DNA of 64,000 nt from Dictyophora rubrovolvata (lineage: Eukaryota; Basidiomycota; Agaricomycetes; Phallales; Phallaceae): positions 1,922,001 to 1,986,000 of the forward strand of contig CP114123.1 of the NCBI GenBank assembly GCA_029959195.1, in the 5' to 3' direction. The notes under the pieces were generated by a model that searched no databases, had not been told where the DNA came from, and saw nothing but the letters and a program-made list of their open reading frames with translations. Of the stretch, positions 1 to 12,113 are shown one piece after another; position 1 is the stretch's first letter, and each line of letters begins with the position of its first letter. The position numbers and the translations under genes were made by a program.

Positions 1-1150
1 TATAGAAATCATAATATATGACACAATTCTAATTGGACAAGTTTCGACATATTGATATGGGCTGTATTCATTGTTTATCGTATAGTCCACCCTCTACAAA
101 ATAAAATAGAATACAATGCGATGCAAAACTATCAAATGCGTCTCCTACAATTAAAGAAATTATGAGAAAATCCGACGACGCTCGATCCACAACAGTCGGA
201 AAACGCGTTGAATCGACCTTTTTGAGTTTTATTTGTTCTGTTTCAATATTGATAAATAACGTAAGATTTATGAGCACTAATATTGATCATTGTATATCGT
301 TTCAATAACCAAGAATGCCCTCTTATTTACGATCCTTTGCTGTTTAGCCGTCTTTGCTCTTCACTCGCCGTTCTTCACTTCACCTCCAGCCTATTCCCTC
401 GATTCACAAACATGAAATTCGTCTATATCACTCATATAAATCGCGTTCCAGCCTATTATACCCAAATTCTCCCGCCAAACGCCAAACCTCCTCGGTTTTG
501 TCAAAACATTCATTCAAACGAACCATAAGGATTCAGAGTTGAATTACATAGCGGTGAGACGGTTTATTTATTCAAGCTATACACATAACTATTACACTAC
601 GAATATTCTATTATCTGAATACATTTTTTCAAAGGGGCAGTGGCAGGGGTCAACTTTGACAAATTTGACAGCTGAGGAACGCTCACCGATTGATGGGATC
701 AGTCATACCAATCGGCTGTTCACCGCGCCATTGAACCAATACTAACGTGCTTTAATTGAGCTTAACTAACAATTTTTTAAAAATACACATCGTCAGTGAC
801 GATCACCAAGAGCAGCCAGAATAACTTAAAAACGAATGAGTCCTCCTCGTCTGCATGAGACATGTGGTCTGCGAATTTGATGTTGACGTGGAGGAGCCGT
901 TAAACCCAGTCGGCCTGAGTCCGCTGATTATGCACAGGTCGCGTGACCCCGCGTACGTTAGGAAACCATCTTCGAAGCCTTCAAGCATTTGTCATTTGTA
1001 CAGTGGAGCTTCGCTGTGAGCGTAATAATCACAGGCTGTCATTATTTGATCATTAAGCGTACTCAAGTGGGATTTTTTCACAGGCTTGAATAAAAATGGA
1101 CATATTCAATGTAAGTAGTATGTAGTATCCGATAATGTTCCAAGAAACAT
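1..1150. other. No supported gene
   Basis: Only short overlapping ORFs occur here, none with a recognisable motif, a credible exon chain or a counterpart elsewhere in the window. The base composition is AT-rich. It may be the left edge of the duplicated block that starts near 1180. Confidence 0.5.
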
Positions 1151-1179
1151 CGCAGGTGTTCTTGGGGTGTTTTAACTGA

Positions 1180-1560
1180 GTAGAACAGGTTGTTTGCTTG
1201 CAATTGCCATTCAGCCGGGGTGGGGTCCTTTTGAACTACCTAATGTATTGTAAGTTTTTGCCCTTTTATATTTAATGTCCTTGATAGTTTATACGTAAAC
1301 CGAAGTTGGTCCTATGTCAGTTTTTCACTGTAAGTGGATAGTGTGTTAAATATGCATCATAAATGTTTACGGAGCAGCTCCAGAGTAGTCGTATAATCTT
1401 AAATATTCGCACTGCGGCGAACCGACCGGGAGCGACGTTGAATGATACATCTACTAGTAGTAGTAGTCTGGTACCCGGGCCCACTTTATGTTTGTTCAAT
1501 CAGTTGAACAGGCCAGGAATACAGGAACAACATGCTCTTTATTTGGCATGTTGAAATTTG
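1180..1560 (+). pseudogene. C-terminal fragment of a DUF6533-type membrane protein (copy E)
   Basis: Only the last exons of a DUF6533-family protein are visible. The stretch runs in the same order as 23870-24190 of copy A: a segment around GGGTCCTTTTGAACTACC, an intron starting GTAAGTTTTT, a short exon ending TTTTTCACT before another GTAAG donor, and the exon for RIILNIRTAANRPGATLND. That tail matches LVLNLREVAAKQSG in copy A and LILNIRAAAANQPG in copy B, the conserved end of this family. The transmembrane exons are missing upstream and the tail is followed by unrelated sequence. I read it as a truncated relic left by tandem duplication. Confidence 0.7.
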
Positions 1561-1639
1561 GTTGAAGTCTTCGTTACGCGTTACATACGTTACTGACACA
1601 GTGACACACATAAATCGCGGAATCAAAAAAAAAGTACAT

Positions 1640-2230
1640 CAAAGAATGTTCAACGTTTCGGTTTTGCCATGTGCGCACCGTCCACTTTACTGTGATGCTG
1701 AAGCAATCCAATTCAGTCATGTCATCTTTGTGTGTCAATGAAAAGGAAGCATAGACGGGTTGATTGTTAATTGATCGAGCAATGGCTTGGCAACGGCAGA
1801 GTCCCAGTAAGGGTGTTTCCGCCGGTCGCCTTACATTCTGACACGTACTTATCGCGGCTCAAACGGTGCAGATTCACTGAATTCGGATCATTTAGTGTTG
1901 TAGTCTTGGAACAGATCGTGTTTCTTAAGCAAAACGTTCTTCGAGCTTTTTTTGTAGTCTCAGGGTGCGCATGCGGCATTATCCCTTCTGTGCTCAAGTA
2001 TCAAAATTTTGTTGAAACCACGACTCCTCGCAAGCCATGACTTCTTTCTATTTGCCGATTCTTCCAATATTTTTGACTTTTGGTTTCTTGTAACATTTAT
2101 GAATTCAACTTTCATTGTCGCAGGCAAACATTTGGAGTTCGTTGCGCTTCCAAACATTTTCCAGCTTCATCGTTACCAACAAGGGCAGGCCTTCTTCAAT
2201 AAACTGTTGTACGAGCTCTGTGCGTGAGTT
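1640..2230 (+). pseudogene. Relic of an unrecognised gene family, copy 1
   Basis: Two blocks match a second copy on the opposite strand at 47640-48252. Around 1680 the reading LKQSNSVMSSLCVNEKE matches LKQPGSDTSSLCANEKQ, and around 2140 FVALPNIFQLHRYQ matches FVALLNILRLHRRS. The matching blocks lie in different frames with intron-like sequence between them, so the gene was probably multi-exonic and is now decayed, at least in this copy. I do not recognise the family. Its place between a DUF6533 fragment and the YLLYRKL relic is the same in both copies, which shows it moved as part of the same duplicated block. Confidence 0.45.
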
Positions 2231-2439
2231 GCGGGTCTGTATTGACACACTGTTTGTTAGCAGTAATCTAGATTCTCGTTAATGGTGTAATACCTTTCTC
2301 CATCCTCATCTCATGCCGGCGCCTTCCAGACACGTCGTCATTGACATATTGACAATCGTCCATCTACGACAGGTCTGTTGCGGTTCTCAAAGATGACTCA
2401 ATAATGCGTCATTATTTGTTTGAGTCAATCTGCAAGATT

Positions 2440-3240
2440 TCCAGTTGCCGTCTTGACGTTGTCTTTCGATATATGATCTCGTAGATTCTCTTCGCCACAA
2501 CCTCTAATTCAGAAGGCTCGTCTTTACCGCTGACGTTGTTGGACCCAGGGCCCTCCATTATGACTTGACAGGTCATTCTCAAAGGTGCGTGTGTTTTGTC
2601 TATTGCTCCCTTTTGCTCTCAGCTTCCGATACAAAAGGTACACGAAAACGGCTTCTAAAATAAGTTGGTGAACGCCTGGGTTGCAAGTTCGTTTGTTGTT
2701 AGAACTGCTCGTTCTAGGACTCAACCATGTATCAGTCACGGCTGGATGAATTAGCGAGGCGCGAAGCAAGCCTCTGAAAGATGCAAATTACCGGTACCGA
2801 TTAATTTACCGATGTGACTCTCGGTAATAATGATATACCCTTTTCACGCATACATCAATGTCTAGCCTGGGGAAGAGATCCGCGAAAATGATATCATCAT
2901 CAGAAGTAGTAGCTTAATTCATTCTGTCAGTTGAATGGTGAGACCCAAAGTGAACGCAGTTCTGGTCGGTGTTTGCCCAAGTGAGATGCCAGTGCGTCTT
3001 GCTTCAGTGTTTTTTCTGTTTCTCGAGAAATTAAAGGACACCTTTAGTACTCAAGTGTCATATATAACATATACCTCTACCATCTACAAGTGTCCAGTTC
3101 TACACCCATACATTTGAAGCCCTCATCCACATTGAGCCGTAGTCTCAGATCTTCCGTGGAGTATTTGATATGTAGAATTAATTGCATTGCACACTTCTGA
3201 AGCTGATTACTCAATTACGAACATCACTCAACATGTGGTA
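2440..3240 (-). pseudogene. Relic of a gene with a YLLYRKL motif, copy 1
   Basis: Read on the minus strand, the segment contains FVYLLYRKLRAKGS, matched by VYLLYRKLVERE near 43510 and SVYSLYRKLKARGRE near 47350. DNA similarity also covers the upstream part (ACGGAAGATCTGAGACTACG, like 43018 and 46807) and an exon-like block ending before a GTATG donor. In all three places the motif region diverges from the neighbouring DUF6533 gene. No domain is recognised, and all three copies are interrupted in the frame that carries the motif, so the family looks decayed here. Confidence 0.45.
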
Positions 3241-3289
3241 AACTTGGTAACTATATATTATGAGGGCGAAACATGACCACTGTTATAGT

Positions 3290-3966
3290 TATTCTGTAGA
3301 TTAACATCGAAGTGGAATCGTGTGTCTCATCCAGTTTATCTCACTCGTTGGCATTCACCTCATGCTTCACTTGGTTTACATGATTTCACGAAAATGTTTC
3401 GCCATTCCTTGCATGTAGACGTAACATCCTTTTAATGATGCCAGTGGCATAGCATGTACCATACAGGCACCATCACAATGATCACATGCATCAGAAAATT
3501 TGAGCGCATTATCCGTTTGAGTCTTGTCAATATCTGCGATGAATTTATAATCAAAGATACACTAGAAATATTAATGTGGCGAAACACTATTATTGAAATG
3601 CTATTAGTAACAAGTGTTTAACTGATTCATGTCTATGAATGTTTGCAATTCAAGTCTCTTTTTGTGTCTACAAACTGTGAATTGTCAATGCCGTATTATT
3701 AGATGCATTACACACACCCTTTGGGTAGTGGTGGAGTGTAACCATTGTGGGCATTCACCTCATGCTTCATTGGTTAACACAATAATTATATAGTCCCATG
3801 AGATCTTTGGTGGTAGATGCGATATCAACTCAATGATGCTGGCACTGATTGGCCCCGCCCACTGGCAGCGCCATGATCATATGTATATACATCAGAGAAT
3901 TTGAGTGCATGTTAACCGTTTGTCTCGATTATCTCTAATAAATTTAACATGATCAAAGATACACTA
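3290..3966. repeat. Dispersed repeat R, left part, two tandem units
   Basis: Two units of about 0.4 kb follow one another: each has a block like GGCATTCACCTCATGCTTCA (near 3350 and 3749), then ATGATCA...CATCAGA.AATTTGAG, then AATTTA..ATGATCAAAGATACACTA. The first unit continues without a break into GAAATATTAATGTGGCGAAA at 3567. The second stops at CACTA where the 18.5-kb insertion begins, and continues after it at 22507. A third, inverted copy lies at about 46000-46560. It may derive from the intergenic region of the duplicated gene pair. Confidence 0.75.
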
Positions 3967-3980
3967 TGTCACAAAAATTG
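3967..3980 (+). repeat. Left terminal inverted repeat of the Plavaka element
   Basis: TGTCACAAAAATTG, directly preceded by the TA duplication. It pairs with 22491-22504. Confidence 0.8.
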
Positions 3981-4083
3981 ACAGGGCCGGATCAGGCCTC
4001 GTCAGAACGGGGATACCTGACAGAACCTTGAATGGCCGGATAGGGCTCAAGACTTACATCTAGATGGTCAGGACTGGTCAGGA

Positions 4084-4118
4084 CAGGACCCCCGTTAATC
4101 CCTATTAAGGCCGGCACC
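4084..4118 (+). repeat. Inner element terminal inverted repeat, low-coordinate end
   Basis: Starts CAGGACCCCCGTTAATCCCT and continues to GGCACC. It is the exact reverse complement of 13667-13701 and is preceded by TCAGGA. Confidence 0.85.
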
Positions 4119-4448
4119 CAAAAACCCCAATTTTGGGCATTTCAGCCCGAATGCCCAAGGCCATTTTTAGCCCAAATCTCCCCTGGCATACCTATTTTTT
4201 CAGTCCACCCAGGCCCGAAAGTGAACCTGGCCTCTGGGATCGAATTTTCAGTCTGAAATTCAGCCCCAGCCTGTAAAATCCCATTTTCGGCCCCAAATGC
4301 AGCTCCAGCCTCTAAAATCCCATTGTTGGCCCGAATATGGCCTAATATGACCTCCCAGCTTCTAAAAAGTGCTAAGAAGTGTTAACTGAGGTTGTTGATC
4401 CAAAAACAATTAGATTTCTATTTTGAGTACTTGAGATAGCTAGCATTT

Positions 4449-7400
4449 TTACATTTCTTCATCCTCGTCATCTCCCAACTCTTCTTTTTCTCCCTCTTTT
4501 TCTCCCTCTTGCTGTTGTTCCTTCTTCCCTTTCTTCCCTTTCTTCCTTGTTTTTGCTGTGGTGCCATCTTTCTTAGCATGCAACCTCATAGCTTTGTATG
4601 CAGTAACAATTGACAATCTCACCTTCTGAAAAGTCATGAACAAATCATGAGCTGCTTTTGTGATTACCAGTATCTCAACCACTTCTCTTTTCATTATAAC
4701 ATTACCAGGAACCCGACACAACCAACATTGGCCTGGCAAATGGCAGAACTCCTTGGCATTCAATACCAAATTTCTCTCTGGGACTACTCTGAAGTAGTCT
4801 CCATACCATGGCTCAAAGAGCTGTACGGAGAGATAAGAAATCTTCCCAATCGTATCACAGCTGGGGATCCAGCCATGTACCCCATGGTTACCACCACCTT
4901 TGCTGTATATATGTATAACTAAGTAATATGATAGATCAGCCAGCATCCTAAAGCATACAGATAAATTTCATACACATACCTTTGACAATCAACAAGCGTT
5001 CACCCACAGAGGCGAACCCATAATGGCCAGGTTGAAGCACTTCAAACTCACTGACTTCTCCATTGTTGAGGTAATTCAACAGCGGAAGATTATGTTGGGC
5101 ATAAATCTGCATTCTCTTTTTCATCCTCTGATAATTATGTCAAAGGACAAGCTCTGACAACGGAGTTCATACTCACCTCAGATGAAACCCTCCTTGCCAC
5201 CTGTTGAGCATTGGCAGCATTCCCAGTCTTGTTAATTACTGCTTCTCTATCACCCATCCATCGAACCTGTTATTGTAAGCCAGCACCAATTCCCCGATCT
5301 TCTTGTTTCCGGATAACCTCAGCAAATTTCCGCATGAGCTTAACTTGATTAGACATCTCTTCTGTCAGTTTTGGCTCACTAAATTGTTTCGAGCCATTGG
5401 CAGCTTGTTTGGTCTGATGTCTGCACCGCAATCGAACCAAGGTTGAATAGTCTCAAGTACCCGAGGCTGTGTGTAGCTCAATGTTGGACTTGCTTAGTAA
5501 AGAACGTGGTAGAGGAGTAGACGCAGATATTTGATGAGCAGTGCGGATGGCCATGAAGTCTGCATGGGTGTCCGCTTCAGTATCTTCTGGTAACTCCCTA
5601 CTAAAAGCAGCACGATTGAATTGAATTAGTTATGATAAATTAAGGAGTTCACATACATGCAAGCTGTTTCTTCAGCCAATGACGCTATTGATGCCAATAT
5701 CAAGTCATCCTTGCGCGTCTCAATTTTTGTCTGCCCAAGGCATGCCTTCAACATACTGCAATACGTCTTCCAGTTCATCTTCTTCATTGGGAGATGGTGC
5801 CAGTGATTCATCATGAGAGTTGTTGTCTGAGTCGCTATCTGAGTCACTGTCAAGAAGAAGACTCAACTGCATGCACATAAGCTCAAATTGTCGCTTTGCA
5901 TTTGCACGGTCACTGCCTTCTCTAATACCCTGGTCAGCTGCCGTGAAAAGGTTAGAGACAGCAGGAAGTCTTCGTCTGGGATCAAGGAAGGTAGGTAGAG
6001 GGATGTCTAACTGGGAGAATAGCATGTCTGCCTCCTGATATGATTGTTGAGCAATCTCCTGGATCTGTTCATCTGAAGGAAACCTAGATAGTTCTGCGAG
6101 ATCAAGGTGCTGTGCATCATACCAAGTATGAAGATATCTGCTGGCCCGAACCTTTCTGCTGACTTTGGTTGCCAAGAGAATACCACGCATAATTGCACCA
6201 AGTTTTGGAATACAATAGATAGTATTAAGAAATGTGAAATCCGTGATCTGCTGGTGCAATTCACCAAACAAGTGTTCACATACTTCAGTAGAGTGTAGCC
6301 ATGGGAGAAAGGGTGCCCGGCCCTCGTAGTGATGCACATAGTCCCGGTAGATCACAATCAGGCCCACCAGCCCATTCACGACCATTTTGACTATGTTGAA
6401 AGCTTCTCTGGACATGAAGTATCGTTGACGTGGATAAGCAGCTTTGTCCAGAAAAGCCGCCCAGATATTGAAGAAGTAATATGCACACATCGCCATCTTA
6501 ATGCGTTCTAGGTGACTGATACTTTGATTTTGGATAGCATCCACTAATTCTCCCCAAATGAACAGGTATATAATGTGTCCAACAGCTTCTGGATAGTTGG
6601 TTGCTAGATGATGCAGTGTGTCTGCATTCATAAGTTGAAGAGCGGCGGCATCGTCTTATTTGTTGCCTTTTGTGATATCCGTCATATATAAAGGACTTCC
6701 AGGTTCTTCTGCGATATTATGTATCAATTCATACGACGCAGTGTAGTTGCCCAACACTAGCAATCTAGCCCCCGAGAAGAGATTGTTTCTTCCAGTTTTC
6801 CGACAATGATTAGAGTCCTGAACAACCATGAACTGGAAGCCGTTCAGGACAGGGATGACAAATTTAAGAGGCTGGATATCAGGCAAATCATGAGGAAGAG
6901 TGATCATATATTGAATGTGAGAGTCTGCTTTCTTGATGAGGAGATTTTGGTAAACACGCTCGACCTCGGTGCCATCGGATGCGACAGATACTACATGAAG
7001 GTTGGCTTGTCCCAGGCCGTCTAGAATCCAGCACGTCATGTCATACAGTGCATGATGATCATTGTGGTCACCAATCACTTTTGCAGCAAGTACCAAAGGA
7101 GGAACCTTTGGTAGTGGTATCAACAATGCCCACAATCATATCTGTACAGAAACCATGAGTTTGATGCAAGTATTTGAAGGTTCAATTCTCTGTCACCTTC
7201 GTGGCTTTCTGTATATTTCCCTCTTTAATAATTTGTCTCATCTCCTGTTCATTAGCTATGCGAACAGGATCTCCTAAACCACCAACCAGAAACCAAGCAT
7301 CAACCTTATTATCGTAATACACCCGCAAGGCTGGCAGAAGTTTTGTGTCATCCACTGCGAGAGCCAAAGGTCCTTCATAATGGACATTGGTGATGTATGC

Positions 7401-9376
7401 GGTGGCCCAAGTAAATATGTCGGAATTCCACACAATTGGAAATTTGGGTTAGTTTGCCTGCTGTTGCCTAGTGTAAGGAACAATGAGTGTCGGTGGTATG
7501 AGTGAATGAGTTATATGAATGGCTTACTGAATACTATGAGGGGTTCGGCCAGTGAAATGCAGGCAAAAGATTCTGTAGGCTCGAGGCGCAACAATGCTTG
7601 CTAAAAAGCAAAAATCCTCCAAAATAGGTGGGTACTTCATGTTCTGCATGTTGACGCCATGAGCTTCTTTATCTGCCTGCACTGTCGTAGCCTCAACCAA
7701 TCCCATAAAAACTGGTTTTGTCTCAAACTGGCCGGCCAATGCTGCCTTAATGAAGTTTATAAGGACATTTCCAGTGACATCCTACACATACAGGTCAGCT
7801 GTAAACATGCAACAAAGCCATTGAACCTACCTGAAATAACTCAGCCAAGCTGCTGATGCGCGAGGGCAGGAGCTAAGCAGAGAGCTTCAGGGAATCAGTG
7901 AATGTGTATCTCACTCAAAAACAAAGGGGGGAGCCAAAAGCTAATCTTATTCTAGTGTAAAGAGAATTTTTATATACATTTTTGATTATAAGTCTAATGC
8001 AAATTCGGAGTTTTAGTATTTGAAAGATGGGAAGGATTTGTGAGGTCATGGGAAAGCTGTGTCAGCACTTGGGAATGGGGACAGAGATGTGCGGAAAATA
8101 AAGAGTTTCTGAATTATAATAAAAATGAACTCAACAAAGGATTCTCCTTGTAAGCTATTATAATCCTCAATACCGCAAGCCTTCAAATATATTTAGCTCA
8201 ATTGTTCATTCCTGTATGGCTTGTTCAAATACTTATAGTCCTTCGTTTCAGGTGTTTGTTTGTCTAGTGCTCTCTGAAATGCCTTAGATCGCAGAACCTT
8301 GTTACAATGTGAACATAATTGCTGGTAGGATGAGAGGACTTCTGGCTACACATGATGGCGTGAACACAGGTCCTAAGATGATCATTTCTCCATGTGCGAG
8401 TTTGGACTTGTGCTTTGCCAACCACGTCCTTTTCACAGGAACTGAGCTGACCAAATGTCCAATTAAACTTTTCATAAGCAAGTGCCACAACTGATACCCC
8501 GCCGCCACCACTAACACTTGTGCATTATAAATAGCGTTGGACTTTGGTTTGGATATCTATAGTTATCCCAGTGCACAGGCATTCAACGACTTCAAGATGT
8601 GAGGAGGTTTTGGTGGTAAGTGGGCGCTTTTCCTCCTTTTTGAAGAATGTCTTGAGTGGCATGGCATTTCCACCTTTGCCAGCCTTTTTACAACTCTTAA
8701 TATGCTTCCTAAACTTTGTTAGGTTGTAAGGGTAATCCATGCATACCCAGTTTCCGCATGGAAAGTGACAGATATTTTTGAGATCGCCATCTTTGAACAT
8801 GGCTTTCTCATCCATTACCCGTGCTTCTTCACGCCACTTTCGTTCATGATCTTCATCAATTAACAAGGTTTTGTTTTTATAGGCTAGGTTCATATTGTGC
8901 ACATAGTTTGTTGATGGACAAAGTGCTTTCGTGGTTGGTTTTTTTGATGGGAGTTCTGGTGCCTCCATGTCGGTGTCGCTGGTATCCGAAGCGGCAAAGT
9001 CTTGACGACTTTTCCTCCGTTTATAGAGCGGACTTTTTTGAGGTGTGGATAGGAAATGTTTTTTTGGAGGAGGAGTTGATGGAGGCGAAAGGTGGCTGGG
9101 GCGCGGTCCTTGTGGTATGGTATGGGGACCTGACAAGTGGTCGGATTCTGAGTCTGATTCATCCTCATAAGAAGAATCATCTTCATTATCACCTTCATCA
9201 CCACATTCAGCATGAGTTCCAGGAGACGTCTGAGCACCCAGTTCTGGTCTATCTAGCTCTGTTCCTGGCTGGTTCAATGTTGCTCCAGTGTTCGTGGCTT
9301 CATCTGAACAAGAGGTGGTTAGGGGATGTGATAGGCTTGAGATTGGTGGATTGCCGTTGTCTATTTGATAATCCAT
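4449..9376 (-). CDS. Zn-finger transposase of a THAP9/P-element-like family, multi-exon, probably decayed
   Basis: Exons lie in order on the minus strand. The N-terminus (9376-8525) is acidic and Ser/Pro-rich and ends in a finger-like segment with CHFPCGNWVCM and KFRKHIKSC. A helical segment follows (8488-8264, FNWTFGQLSSCEKDVVGKA), then KPVFMGLVEATT and NMKYPPILEDFCFLAS (7739-7524). The catalytic half has ALAVDDTKLLPALRVYYD (7433-7182), VASDGTEVERVYQ and VQDSNHCRKTGRNNLFSGAR (7135-6656), and LPWLHSTEVCEHLFGELHQQ (6631-5720), giving plausible D, D and E positions. A Lys/Glu-rich tail ends at 4449. I recall this protein as abundant and mostly unnamed in Agaricomycetes. The P/THAP9 comparison rests on the order of acidic motifs only. 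Several exon joins need frame changes I could not match to good splice sites, so activity is doubtful. Confidence 0.7.
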
Positions 9377-9857
9377 TGTAGATACTAAGTTGTCACTATC
9401 TGGTGTCGACCTAATATACTGTAATGATCTCTAAGATGGAAAGATAGATTTAATTCGAATGAAAAATGAGGATTAAATACAAAAGGTCTGAGGACCACAA
9501 TGTAAGCTAAGGACATAATGGAAGGACTAAAAATGAGGACAAGAAAGGAGTGTCCGTACGGACAAACAAACGATGAGGACAAAGAACCTAAATATACTCT
9601 AAACGGGCGCTAGGGACCTCGTGTAGGGAGCTGTGCTCCCTTACACCATGAGACCACTAACTAAGGTTAACTGCTTGGTACTGCCATAGGAAGCTGGTTC
9701 AGAGGTCCCTTGAGATTCACCTGTCTGGGTTGACTCATGGAACTAGTGTTCAGCACAGTTAGTACTCTATACAAACTACAAAAGCTAGTAGTACTAACCT
9801 TGTGGGACACCAAAAAGTTTCCTACAATGGCCTTAAACTATGTTAGTCAGTGCGCAG
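9377..9857. other. Between transposase start and 2256-bp unit; remnant of protease 3' part
   Basis: This 0.5 kb should hold the last codons of the Ulp1-like protease (its coding sequence stops at 12114 on the other side of the inserted unit) and the promoter of the transposase. I could not follow the protease frame with confidence beyond the insertion. Confidence 0.4.
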
Positions 9858-10685
9858 TGTAACGATCCGAAGATAATAGCTAAATGTCGTAGCTATCTAT
9901 ACAATCGGAAAAACTACGAAGATATTTTGTTTGAGGCCGTCTAGTCTCCGTGGAGCGGGTCCTGGTGCTAATTTCGTAAGGAGGAGGGTGGGGGAATAAT
10001 ATGATATTTAGTGAGTGTGTGTGCGTCGATATAAAACCAACAACAACAAAAAAATGATGATCCTAAGATCGTGTGTGTGTGAGGGGGACGATAAATGTGA
10101 GTTGCGATAAAATGGTGAGTCAATACGCCGTCGATAATACAGCAATGATAATCTGTTTTAAAGTTAGTAAGGCTTCAACGACAATACGAATCGTTGAGTT
10201 TATACTCCGAGGCCTCACTCAGAGTAATCCAAAGAAATAGACGTGAGCGTAGAAATAGACTAGAGACGAAACTTGACTTGAACTTGACTTAAACTGAACT
10301 AAAACTTGAGACAACCGTTCCGGTAGATTGCTGCTGTTACAATTATTTACACGCAGTATATATACCATTTGGAAACATAAAGGAAAGCAGAATGATCACT
10401 CATCATTCGCCATGATAACAAAAGGAAACAAAAAGAGAACAAAGAAACAAAAGAAAAAAGGAGAAAATGATGGAGGATACAATTACAGAAAAAGGGGAAT
10501 CGCATATGTGGTTAGGGGGAATAGGAGAAATATGTTGAAACAAAAAGAGAAACAAAAAGAGATCAAAAGAAGACGATGAAACCGGATTCCCAGCATAGCT
10601 TTACCAAAATCACCATCTGGCACTTCTCGCGCTACCTCTTACCCAAAACTATAATCTTACCATCCCAAACTTCTTACTGATCTGG

Positions 10686-11252
10686 TTATTGTTGACGAGA
10701 TCTTCTTCTTCGTGGCTGTGGCGCAATAATAATGGCTATGGCAATGCTTAACAATACCAGATCTTGAACGAGATTGGATTGGAGATCGGAATAGGAAGGG
10801 AGGGTTTGATTTCCAACAGAGTAGTCGGGAGGGGATGGGATGGCAGATAGGGGTGCGTCTATGAATAAGAATTGAGTATAACTTCGAAATTGATGACGAA
10901 AGACCAGTCTCCAGATTGATTCTTCTTGACGATTTGTTGAAAGGAACTCGACAAACTCATACGATTCGTCCATGACATTGACGTTGGTTCGTTCGTACAG
11001 GGTTAAAGCTCGTGGATATCCTATCTCCAGATCGTCATAAGGAATAGTAATCTCCATTAGTGGCTGTGGAGTAATCGGAAGCATTGTGGAGGGGTCGACA
11101 TCAATTTCAGAAACAAGAGTATTGTAAACGCGAAGTCGTGAGAGGAAATTAGGGTTGGGTCCGAATCTGAGAGAAGAACGATATTCAAAAGGGAAGAAAG
11201 GGAGTTGAAAAAGGGGAATAGGGGAAGTAGGAGTATCGTTATTGTCCGACAT
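10686..11252 (-). CDS. Unit ORF2, 188 aa, unknown function (inverted copy)
   Basis: Identical in translation to 17292-17858; see that entry. It begins MSDNNDTPTSP and ends in a hydrophobic stretch followed by RRRRSRQQ. Confidence 0.5.
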   Translation of the reverse strand: MSDNNDTPTSPIPLFQLPFFPFEYRSSLRFGPNPNFLSRLRVYNTLVSEIDVDPSTMLPITPQPLMEITIPYDDLEIGYPRALTLYERTNVNVMDESYEFVEFLSTNRQEESIWRLVFRHQFRSYTQFLFIDAPLSAIPSPPDYSVGNQTLPSYSDLQSNLVQDLVLLSIAIAIIIAPQPRRRRSRQQ

Positions 11253-11357
11253 GATGATATGAGTTAACCAAAATTTTTAAGCGCTAATGAAATGTCCAGA
11301 AAGAAAGAAGGAGATGAAATACAAATCTAATCGCTTATCCTAATCAAGCCTTTTGTC

Positions 11358-11990
11358 CTAATTTCGTCCAAGAAGGTTTGAGCAAACGCATCGGATCTTT
11401 CGGAAGGATCGTTTGGATGGAGAAGAGGGGAGAGATATTGGTTCTGGCGAATGGGGTGAAAAACGAGACATTTGAGGATCTACAGGAACAAGATTGGCTG
11501 GTCTATATGGGCTATGTTTTTGTGTTTTTATGTTTTTCATGACAACCCAACGACTTGGCACATCTAGAACCAGGAATGTAAATTCGAACCCTTCTTGTGT
11601 CACTAACCAAATCCGATATGAGTCTTTAACGGCTGATTCGGGTGTAGAATAAACATTAATAATTGTAAACCAGTCTAATCGTTCCTCGATATAAACCTTT
11701 TCTCCAAACATGAGACCGGGGTGAACCAAATCCGAACTTCTGCATTGATGAATAATAAGAGGTGGAGGGAACTTCGGGAGGTACGTTTCTTCGTCGATGT
11801 CGAGACTCGCATATTGGGAACTATAGATATAAAGAGTCGTATGCAGATCCAAATCGTATGTCCTTGGACTGGAAGGCGAAAAACGAAAAGGTGATATAGA
11901 TTCATCGTCGGAGGGGGGTAATGACTCGGTGGGAGATGCTGGAATGGGCAAAGAAATTGATGATGTATAGTGAAATGAAAATGCGGCCAT
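11358..11990 (-). CDS. Unit ORF1, 210 aa, unknown function (inverted copy)
   Basis: Identical in translation to 16554-17186; see that entry. The ATG chosen gives MAAFSFHYTS. The frame stays open a little further upstream but without an ATG. Confidence 0.5.
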   Translation of the reverse strand: MAAFSFHYTSSISLPIPASPTESLPPSDDESISPFRFSPSSPRTYDLDLHTTLYIYSSQYASLDIDEETYLPKFPPPLIIHQCRSSDLVHPGLMFGEKVYIEERLDWFTIINVYSTPESAVKDSYRIWLVTQEGFEFTFLVLDVPSRWVVMKNIKTQKHSPYRPANLVPVDPQMSRFSPHSPEPISLPSSPSKRSFRKIRCVCSNLLGRN

Positions 11991-12113
11991 TTTTTGTAAG
12001 GGTTTTGATTTCAAGAGGCTGTGGTGTATCGGTTAAGTTTTTGGTAGTTTGAAACTCCACTTTGAACCAAAATTCGGAACGTTTCCTTATTAGGAAGATT
12101 TTGGTGCGCGACA

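Larger units (their letters stand above)
9858..12113 (-). mobile_element. 2256-bp LTR-like unit with two ORFs, inverted copy
   Basis: On the minus strand it starts TGTCGCGCACC and ends GGATCGTTACA. It is the reverse complement of 16431-18686 over its whole length: any position x here corresponds to 28544-x there, with no net insertion or deletion, and I found one substitution by eye. Flanks are GCAG on the left and GCGG on the right, an imperfect 4-bp duplication. It interrupts the Ulp1-like protease gene. The unit looks whole. TG..CA ends, a TATA box in the last quarter and a U5-like tail suggest a long terminal repeat with ORFs in its U3, present as a solo copy. Near-identity to its partner suggests recent origin or gene conversion. 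Confidence 0.7.

Noticed and set aside
8821-9381. 186-codon plus-strand frame
   Set aside because: It is the shadow of the transposase N-terminal exon on the other strand, which carries the Zn-finger motif.
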